Source of the DNA: Candidatus Anaerostipes avistercoris
GTDB lineage: Bacteria; Bacillota; Clostridia; Lachnospirales; Lachnospiraceae
Assembly (NCBI GenBank): GCA_019119895.1
Contig: DWWD01000024.1
Coordinates: 1 to 64,000 of the forward strand
Length of the DNA stretch: 64,000 nt
Direction of reading: 5' to 3'
How positions within the stretch are numbered: position 1 is the stretch's first letter; each line of letters opens with the position of its first letter. The translations under genes and the position numbers were made by a program. The notes under the pieces are model-generated. The model made no database searches and was not told the DNA's origin. It saw only the letters and a program-made list of their open reading frames with translations. Positions 57,425 through 64,000 of this stretch are shown here, one piece after another.

Positions 57425-58159
57425 ATGGAAATGTATGGGAATCATGCGCTGGAAGAGGAGCAAATGAATATGTCCGAGTATGTCGGTTCGCTGAACAAAC
57501 CACTTTCCAGAAAAGTCATCATTTTAAACAGAGAAGCGCAGCTAAGGTCGAAAAAAGGCTACTGTCTGCTTCGCCGGATGCAGGATATCATTCTATCAAT
57601 ATTTGCGCTGGTTGTCTTATCGCCTTTTCTGCTGCTGACCGCATTGATCATATGGCTGGACGATCCGAAGGGAAGTCCAATCTTTGTTCAGGACAGAGTC
57701 GGCAGGGATGGAAAGATTTTTCGGTTTTATAAATTCCGATCCATGTATGTGGATGCAGAAGAAAAACTGGAAAGTCTGCTGAAAGACAATGAGATGGACG
57801 GACCGGCATTCAAAATGAAAAATGATCCAAGGATCACAAGAGTAGGGAAAATAATCCGGAAGCGCGGCATTGATGAACTGCCGCAGCTGATCAACATCCT
57901 GAAAGGGGATATGAGCATTGTCGGACCGAGACCGGCGCTGCCGAGAGAGGTGGAGCAGTATGGTACATATGAAAGACAGCGGCTGTTTGTCCAGCCGGGA
58001 CTTACCTGTTACTGGCAGGTTCAGCCCCACAGGAATGAAATCAGTTTTGATGAGTGGATGGATTTGGATATGAAATACATACAAGAGCGAAGCTTTTGGA
58101 CAGACTGGAAGATTATCTTCAAAACTGTGGAAACAGTATTGGGGAAATATGGGGAGTAA
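57425..58159 (+). CDS. Exopolysaccharide-initiating sugar transferase (undecaprenyl-phosphate glycosylphosphotransferase)
   Basis: RRMQDIILSIFALVVLSPFLLLTALIIWLDDPKGSPIFVQDRVGRDGKIFRFYKFRSM; DELPQLINILKGDMSIVGPRPALP. Confidence 0.94.
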   Translation: MEMYGNHALEEEQMNMSEYVGSLNKPLSRKVIILNREAQLRSKKGYCLLRRMQDIILSIFALVVLSPFLLLTALIIWLDDPKGSPIFVQDRVGRDGKIFRFYKFRSMYVDAEEKLESLLKDNEMDGPAFKMKNDPRITRVGKIIRKRGIDELPQLINILKGDMSIVGPRPALPREVEQYGTYERQRLFVQPGLTCYWQVQPHRNEISFDEWMDLDMKYIQERSFWTDWKIIFKTVETVLGKYGE

Positions 58160-58183
58160 GGGAAATAAGGAGCAGCAGAGAAC

Positions 58184-59251
58184 ATGAGTTATACGGACTT
58201 AAATGGAAAGAGAATATTGATAACAGGAGCCGCTGGATTTATAGGATCTAATCTGGCAAAACGTCTTTGCAGGGAGTTAGAAGATGTGACTGTTATCGGA
58301 CTCGATAGTATGAATGATTATTATGACGTAAAACTGAAGGATGCAAGATTGAAAGAGTTATCTGAGTATCCTTCCTTTGTTTTTGTGCAGGGAAATATTG
58401 CAGATAAATCTTTGGTAACAGAGATTTTTGATACATATACACCGCAGATTGTTGTAAATCTTGCGGCGCAGGCAGGAGTTCGGTATTCCATTACGAATCC
58501 AGATGCCTATATCGAATCGAACCTGATTGGCTTTTACAATATTCTGGAAGCCTGTCGGCATTCTTATGATAACAATCGAACAGGTGTAGAGCATCTTGTT
58601 TATGCATCCAGTTCTTCTGTTTATGGATCAAATAAGAAAGTGCCGTACAGCACGGAAGATAAAGTGGATCAGCCGGTCAGTCTGTATGCGGCTACAAAGA
58701 AAAGCAATGAATTATTAGCTCATGCATATTCAAAGCTTTATAATATCCCATCCACAGGGCTTCGGTTCTTTACGGTATATGGTCCGGCAGGGCGTCCGGA
58801 TATGGCATACTTTGGATTTACTGATAAGCTTTGCAAAGGTGAAATGATCCAGATATATAACTATGGAAATTGTAAACGAGACTTTACTTACATCGATGAT
58901 ATTGTGACAGGAGTAGAGAAGGTCATGGAGAAAGCGCCGGACAAGATGATCGGCGAAGATGGATTACCAGAACCGCCATATGCGCTCTATAACATCGGAA
59001 ATAACAGTCCGGAAAATCTTCTGGATTTTGTACAGATATTGAGTGAAGAATTGGTGAGAGCCGGGGTTCTTCCGAAAGACTATGATTTTGAGAAACACAA
59101 AGAATTAGTTCCTATGCAGCCTGGAGATGTACCTGTGACCTATGCGGATACGAGCGCATTAGAACGAGACTTTAGCTTTAAGCCGAATACAAGTCTTCGA
59201 GAAGGGCTGAGACAATTTGCTAAATGGTACAAAGAGTTTTATATGAGCTGA
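58184..59251 (+). CDS. NAD-dependent epimerase, UDP-glucuronate 4-epimerase-like
   Basis: RILITGAAGFIGSNLAKRL; YASSSSVYGSNKKVPYSTEDKVDQPVSLYAATKKSNELLAHAYS. Confidence 0.92.
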   Translation: MSYTDLNGKRILITGAAGFIGSNLAKRLCRELEDVTVIGLDSMNDYYDVKLKDARLKELSEYPSFVFVQGNIADKSLVTEIFDTYTPQIVVNLAAQAGVRYSITNPDAYIESNLIGFYNILEACRHSYDNNRTGVEHLVYASSSSVYGSNKKVPYSTEDKVDQPVSLYAATKKSNELLAHAYSKLYNIPSTGLRFFTVYGPAGRPDMAYFGFTDKLCKGEMIQIYNYGNCKRDFTYIDDIVTGVEKVMEKAPDKMIGEDGLPEPPYALYNIGNNSPENLLDFVQILSEELVRAGVLPKDYDFEKHKELVPMQPGDVPVTYADTSALERDFSFKPNTSLREGLRQFAKWYKEFYMS

Positions 59252-59310
59252 TTTTGACAGAGTGAAGATACAACACAAGATTCCACAAATGTGGGAGGAG
59301 AAAAATACTG

Positions 59311-60561
59311 ATGAAAGATTTTAATGATTTGAAGATTGCAGTTGCCGGCACTGGCTATGTTGGGCTTTCAATTGCCACATTACTGGCACAACATCATAAA
59401 GTAACGGCGGTTGATATTGTCCCTGAAAAGGTAGATATGGTCAATGATAGAAAATCACCGATTCAAGATGATTACATTGAAAAATATCTGGCTGAGAAAA
59501 AATTGAGTTTGACAGCTACGCTGGATGCAAAGGAAGCATATAGTGATGCAGACTTTGTTGTGATTGCAGCGCCGACAAACTATGACAGTAAGAAGAATTT
59601 CTTTGATACCTCTGCGGTTGAGAGTGTAATTGAGTTGGTTATGGAATATGCCCCAGATGCAGTTATGGTCATTAAGTCAACGATTCCAGTTGGTTATACG
59701 AAATTTATTCGGGAAAAGACGGGCAGTCAGAATATCATCTTTAGTCCTGAATTTTTAAGAGAGTCAAAGGCTTTATATGACAATTTGTACCCGTCGCGCA
59801 TTATCGTTGGGACAGACATGAAAGATGAGCACTTGCTTGAAGCTGCACATACTTTTGCAAAATTGCTTCAGGAAGGCGCAATCAAAGAAAATATTGAAAC
59901 TCTGTTTATGGGATTTACAGAAGCTGAGGCTGTGAAATTATTTGCCAATACTTATCTGGCATTAAGAGTTGCGTACTTTAATGAACTGGATACGTATGCT
60001 GAGAGTAAAGGCCTGAATACCAAAGAGATTATTGATGGCGTGTGTCTGGATCCAAGAATTGGTTCACACTATAATAACCCGAGTTTTGGATATGGCGGGT
60101 ATTGTCTGCCGAAAGATACGAAACAGCTATTAGCGAATTATGCTGATGTGCCAGAAAATCTGATTGAAGCTATCGTAGAAAGTAATAGAACAAGAAAAGA
60201 TTTTATTGCAGACCGTGTACTGGAGACAGCTGGTGCTTATAGTGCAAATGACAGCTGGAATGAAAATAAGGAAAAAGAAGTTATGGTGGGTGTTTATCGG
60301 CTGACGATGAAAAGCAACAGTGATAACTTCCGTCAAAGCAGCATCCAGGGTGTCATGAAAAGGATCAAGGCAAAAGGAGCTACAGTCATCATTTACGAAC
60401 CGACTCTGAAAGATGGAGATACTTTCTTTGGAAGTAAAGTAGTAAATGATTTGAACGAGTTTAAGCGGCAAAGTCAGGCGATTATCGCTAATCGATATGA
60501 TAAATGTCTGGATGATGTGAAAGAAAAAGTGTATACGAGAGATATATTTATGAGGGACTAA
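59311..60561 (+). CDS. UDP-glucose 6-dehydrogenase family
   Basis: [66 protein letters not shown]. Confidence 0.93.
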   Translation: MKDFNDLKIAVAGTGYVGLSIATLLAQHHKVTAVDIVPEKVDMVNDRKSPIQDDYIEKYLAEKKLSLTATLDAKEAYSDADFVVIAAPTNYDSKKNFFDTSAVESVIELVMEYAPDAVMVIKSTIPVGYTKFIREKTGSQNIIFSPEFLRESKALYDNLYPSRIIVGTDMKDEHLLEAAHTFAKLLQEGAIKENIETLFMGFTEAEAVKLFANTYLALRVAYFNELDTYAESKGLNTKEIIDGVCLDPRIGSHYNNPSFGYGGYCLPKDTKQLLANYADVPENLIEAIVESNRTRKDFIADRVLETAGAYSANDSWNENKEKEVMVGVYRLTMKSNSDNFRQSSIQGVMKRIKAKGATVIIYEPTLKDGDTFFGSKVVNDLNEFKRQSQAIIANRYDKCLDDVKEKVYTRDIFMRD

Positions 60562-60567
60562 AAGAAA

Positions 60568-61038
60568 ATGAGCAAAAAGCAAAGGAAGAAAAAACCTAAA
60601 ATATGTCTTGTTTCCTCTTCGGGAGGACATTGGGAACAACTTCAAAAATTAGAACCACTAATCCGGAAATACGATGGTTTTTTTGTGACAGAAAAAACAA
60701 AGTTTGAGGCAAACGCCAGATATTTGATGATTCAGACAGATTTAAAAGACAAATTCATGTTTCCTAAGATGCTGATAAATGGTCTAAAAGCTTTAAAAAT
60801 TTGGATAAAGGAAAAGCCTGATTTCATTGTAACAACAGGAACTATGGTAGCTTATCCTTTTTATCTGTTAGCTATTATTATGCATAAAAAGTTTATATTT
60901 ATTGAGACATTTGGACGTGCAGATATGCCAACAGTGGCAGGCAAGATGATGGAAAAACATTCCGATCTATTTATTGTTCAGTGGGAGTCACAAGTAAAAC
61001 ATTATAAAAAAGCTATTTACGGAGGGTGTTTGTATTGA
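60568..61038 (+). CDS. PssD/Cps14F-like glycosyltransferase subunit (Alg14-like)
   Basis: KICLVSSSGGHWEQLQKLEPL; IFIETFGRADMPTVAGKMMEKHSDLFIVQWE. Confidence 0.9.
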   Translation: MSKKQRKKKPKICLVSSSGGHWEQLQKLEPLIRKYDGFFVTEKTKFEANARYLMIQTDLKDKFMFPKMLINGLKALKIWIKEKPDFIVTTGTMVAYPFYLLAIIMHKKFIFIETFGRADMPTVAGKMMEKHSDLFIVQWESQVKHYKKAIYGGCLY

Positions 61039-61529
61039 TTTTTGTAACTGTTGGTTCAAGAAATTATCCGTTTGACCGATTATTCAAGAAATTGGATGAA
61101 TTATATGAGGACGGAATCTTGACTGAAAGGATGTTTGCGCAAATAGGAACTTCTACATATAAGCCAAAACATTATGAATTCGAAGACTTTATTTCACCAG
61201 ATGAATTCATGAAGAAAATAAAGGAAGCTGATATAGTTGTGAGTCATGGTGCATCTGGTTCCATTATGAAAGCGTTAAATGAGGATAAAAAAGTGATAGC
61301 AGTAACCAGGCTTGAAAAGTATGGGGAGCATATTAATGATCATCAGATTCAGAACAATGAGGCGTTTAGTAACAATGGATATGTCTTAATGGCAGATTTA
61401 GAACTGGAGAATCTAGGTGAGTGTTTTCAGAAAATATATAGAGGAACGGATAGACTAAAACACTGGGGAAATAGGGATCCTATGGCGATAGTGAATTTAA
61501 TAGATAAATTTATTCAGAAAAATTGGTAG
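61035..61529 (+). CDS. PssE/Cps14G-like glycosyltransferase subunit (Alg13-like)
   Basis: IFVTVGSRNYPFDRLFKKLDEL; ADIVVSHGASGSIMKALNEDKKVIAVTRLEKYGEHINDHQ. Confidence 0.9.
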   Translation: MIFVTVGSRNYPFDRLFKKLDELYEDGILTERMFAQIGTSTYKPKHYEFEDFISPDEFMKKIKEADIVVSHGASGSIMKALNEDKKVIAVTRLEKYGEHINDHQIQNNEAFSNNGYVLMADLELENLGECFQKIYRGTDRLKHWGNRDPMAIVNLIDKFIQKNW

Positions 61530-61552
61530 TATATCTTTAAGGAGAAACGATC

Positions 61553-63763
61553 ATGGAATTTGTTGAAATCGAGCAGACTGGAAAACGTATATTTGAACAG
61601 TTTCCTGTTGTTAAAAAGTTAGCTAAAAGAGTATATCAGATTATAAGTGTAGTCACTTCAAAAGAAAAGTTTAAATCTGAAGGCAATATTGTCAGAATAT
61701 CTCCCGATGATGAATATGAATATTTTTATGGATATTATGATAAATCCCCATGGGATAAATCAGATCGTTACATGATTTGTCTAAAGGTCAAACAGACCTA
61801 TAAATCAGTGGCTCCGAAAGAACCAGGGATTGTTGGAGTGATTGACACACAGTCTAATAATAAATTTAAAATGATAGGAACTACGCATTCTTGGAATGTA
61901 CAGCAGGGATGTATGGCGCAATGGATGGGACCAGACTTTGAATCAAAAATAATATATAACGATTTCCGTGAGGGTAATTATTGTTCGGTAATTTATGATT
62001 TTAAAAACAATAAAGAAGAAAAAATACTTCCTATGGCTGTTTATGATGTAGCTAAAGATGGGAGCTTTATATTAAGCCTTGATTTTTCACGGTTGCATAG
62101 AATGCGTCCAGGCTATGGCTATTCAAATCTTCCAGATACTACTAAAGAGGAATTGTGTCCAGAAAAAGGATGTATTTGGAAGGTTAATGTTGAAACCGGA
62201 GAGGTTACTGAGCTATTTAAATATACAGACTTTGCGAACTTTGAACCAAATGAGAGTATGGTAGGTGCAGAACATAAAGTAAATCATCTGATGATAAGTC
62301 CAAATTGTAAAAGAGTTATGATATTACACCGTTGGTTCCAAAAAGGACGTAAGCACACTAGATTAGTAACAGTAAATATTGATAAAACGGAAATGTATAA
62401 CCTTAGCGACAATGTTTTTGTATCCCATTGTTATTGGAAAAATGATGAAGAAATTTTATCTTTTCTTCGGAAGAATGATGCGGGTGATCATTACTACTTG
62501 ATGAAAGATAAAACACAAGAATACAAGATGTATTGGCCGGAACTTAAGACCGATGGTCATTGCAGTTATAGTCCAAATCGGAAATATGTTATTACAGATA
62601 CGTATCCCAATAGGAAAAGGATTGCATCAGTTTATCTATGCACAGAAATATCAAACCAAAGTCAAAGAATTGCTAGGGTGTATTCACCGTTTAAGTATGA
62701 TAATGATTGTAGATGTGACTTGCATCCGAGATGGAATAGAAAAGGGGATAAAGTCTGTATCGATTCCGTTCATAATGGAAAGAGAGGATTGTTTGTAATT
62801 GATTTAACTACATTAATAATGAATAACGAAAAAAAAGAATTAGTAAATGAAAAAATAAAAAAAGTAGCAATTATTCGGTCTAATAAGTTTAAATTAATCG
62901 CAAAAGAAGAAAAAGATATATTTTATGTGGAAGATATGTTTTCAGAACTAAACAAAGTTAATTCTTTAATACGTGATATATGCCTATATGGAAGATTAAG
63001 GATTAGTAGCAATTATTATAATAAGAAATTAGTGAGTTTAGATACAGATACAATTATTATTTTTGACCCTCACGTAAGGATTCAATTTCTAAAATGGCTA
63101 GTAATGAACAATCCTGATAAGAGAATTATACTGTGGTTTTGGAATACGATAAAAGAAATTGGGAAAAACATTCCATTGGATAAAATACCAGAATCAATTG
63201 AATTGTGGTCCTATTCGATATATGACTGTGAAAAATATGGATTAAAATATAATACAACATTTTATCCATATGAAATACGAGTACATCAGGATGTAGAGGA
63301 AAAGTATGATGTTTGCTTTGTAGGGAAGGACAAGGGAAGATTAGAAAAGATATTAGAGATTAAAGAGGCTCTTGAAAAGAGAGGTTTAAAGACATATTTT
63401 CACATTTCACCTACACATCAATATGAATTGAGAAAAAAATCTGTATACAAACCGAAAATTGCTTATAGTGATGTTGATAATATAATTTCAAAAAGCCGTT
63501 GCATTTTAGATTGTGAGGTAGATAGCTTTGCAGGACCGACAATCAGACCTTTGGAGGCTATATACCGTAGGAAAAAATTGATATCAAATAATCAATCATT
63601 AAGAAATGAAGATTATTATAATAGTTCCAATATTTTCATTTATGGAAAAGATGATATTGATAAAATTATAGAATTCATAGAAAAACCGTATGAAGAATAT
63701 GATGAGTCAATATTGAAAAAATATAGTATGAGAGAATGGGTAAAACGTTTTTTTAAGGAATGA
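61553..63763 (+). CDS. Two-domain protein: N-terminal beta-propeller-like (YFYGYYDKSPW) and C-terminal glycosyltransferase-like domain
   Basis: Repeated propeller-type segments to ~residue 420, then CFVGKDKGRLEKILEIKEALEKRGLKTYFHI...AGPTIRPLEAIYRRKKLISNN. Confidence 0.6.
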   Translation: MEFVEIEQTGKRIFEQFPVVKKLAKRVYQIISVVTSKEKFKSEGNIVRISPDDEYEYFYGYYDKSPWDKSDRYMICLKVKQTYKSVAPKEPGIVGVIDTQSNNKFKMIGTTHSWNVQQGCMAQWMGPDFESKIIYNDFREGNYCSVIYDFKNNKEEKILPMAVYDVAKDGSFILSLDFSRLHRMRPGYGYSNLPDTTKEELCPEKGCIWKVNVETGEVTELFKYTDFANFEPNESMVGAEHKVNHLMISPNCKRVMILHRWFQKGRKHTRLVTVNIDKTEMYNLSDNVFVSHCYWKNDEEILSFLRKNDAGDHYYLMKDKTQEYKMYWPELKTDGHCSYSPNRKYVITDTYPNRKRIASVYLCTEISNQSQRIARVYSPFKYDNDCRCDLHPRWNRKGDKVCIDSVHNGKRGLFVIDLTTLIMNNEKKELVNEKIKKVAIIRSNKFKLIAKEEKDIFYVEDMFSELNKVNSLIRDICLYGRLRISSNYYNKKLVSLDTDTIIIFDPHVRIQFLKWLVMNNPDKRIILWFWNTIKEIGKNIPLDKIPESIELWSYSIYDCEKYGLKYNTTFYPYEIRVHQDVEEKYDVCFVGKDKGRLEKILEIKEALEKRGLKTYFHISPTHQYELRKKSVYKPKIAYSDVDNIISKSRCILDCEVDSFAGPTIRPLEAIYRRKKLISNNQSLRNEDYYNSSNIFIYGKDDIDKIIEFIEKPYEEYDESILKKYSMREWVKRFFKE

Positions 63764-63770
63764 GATTATA

Positions 63771-64000
63771 ATGTATAATGCGATTTATGCCGGGATAGTT
63801 ACCTATAATCCGGATATAGAAAATCTAAAAAAAAATATTGAGGGAATAGCAGGTCAGGTTCCAATTGTAATTATAGTTGATAACGGATCCGAAAACGTCG
63901 GTGCGATTAAAAATTACATTAAGGAAATTAATAATGTTGTTATGATCTGTTTTGGCACTAATAAAGGAATTGCAGCAGCCCTTAATAGGCTAATGCAGTA
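63771..64000 (+). CDS. Glycosyltransferase family 2 (partial, runs off window)
   Basis: MYNAIYAGIVTYNPDIENLKKNIEGIAGQVPIVIIVDNGSEN...GTNKGIAAALNRLM. Confidence 0.85.
   Translation, partial: MYNAIYAGIVTYNPDIENLKKNIEGIAGQVPIVIIVDNGSENVGAIKNYIKEINNVVMICFGTNKGIAAALNRLMQ

Overview
64 kb chromosomal window that looks like a gut Firmicute (Lachnospiraceae-like by gene content; inference only). It opens with the 3' end of a 23S rRNA and a tRNA cluster (Asn, Glu, Cys, initiator Met). It then carries a mannitol PTS operon with two EIIA genes and an F6P-aldolase-like gene; a glycerol-3-phosphate oxidation cluster; and a near-symmetric sulfonate/taurine-type nitrogen scavenging locus: PucR + class III aminotransferase + Fe-ADH, then NifI1/NifI2-type PII pair + TauABC/SsuABC-like transporter + TauE/SafE exporter, then PucR + aminotransferase + Fe-ADH. 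The middle is mainly housekeeping genes (asnS, mutS2, ppk, yhaM-like, rlmD-like, uvrA-like) with an AbiE-type toxin/antitoxin pair and a DUF5714-ArsC / HMA / metal P-type ATPase cluster. The most exciting structure is at 54.6-56.2 kb. A complete tyrosine recombinase gene is enclosed by a perfect 21-bp inverted repeat (ATTCTTAAAGTAGTACACTAT at 54650-54670, its reverse complement at 56209-56229). Inside it, next to the right repeat, is a near-consensus promoter (TTGACA-16-TGATATAAT) firing outward into an exopolysaccharide operon; at the other end is a terminator. This is the expected architecture of a self-contained phase-variable promoter switch, here shown in the inferred ON orientation. Its first genes are two tandem PqqD-like proteins with no visible radical-SAM partner, followed by a roughly 350-nt hairpin-rich leader before the initiating sugar transferase. 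All functional calls come from reading motifs; no database search was run.
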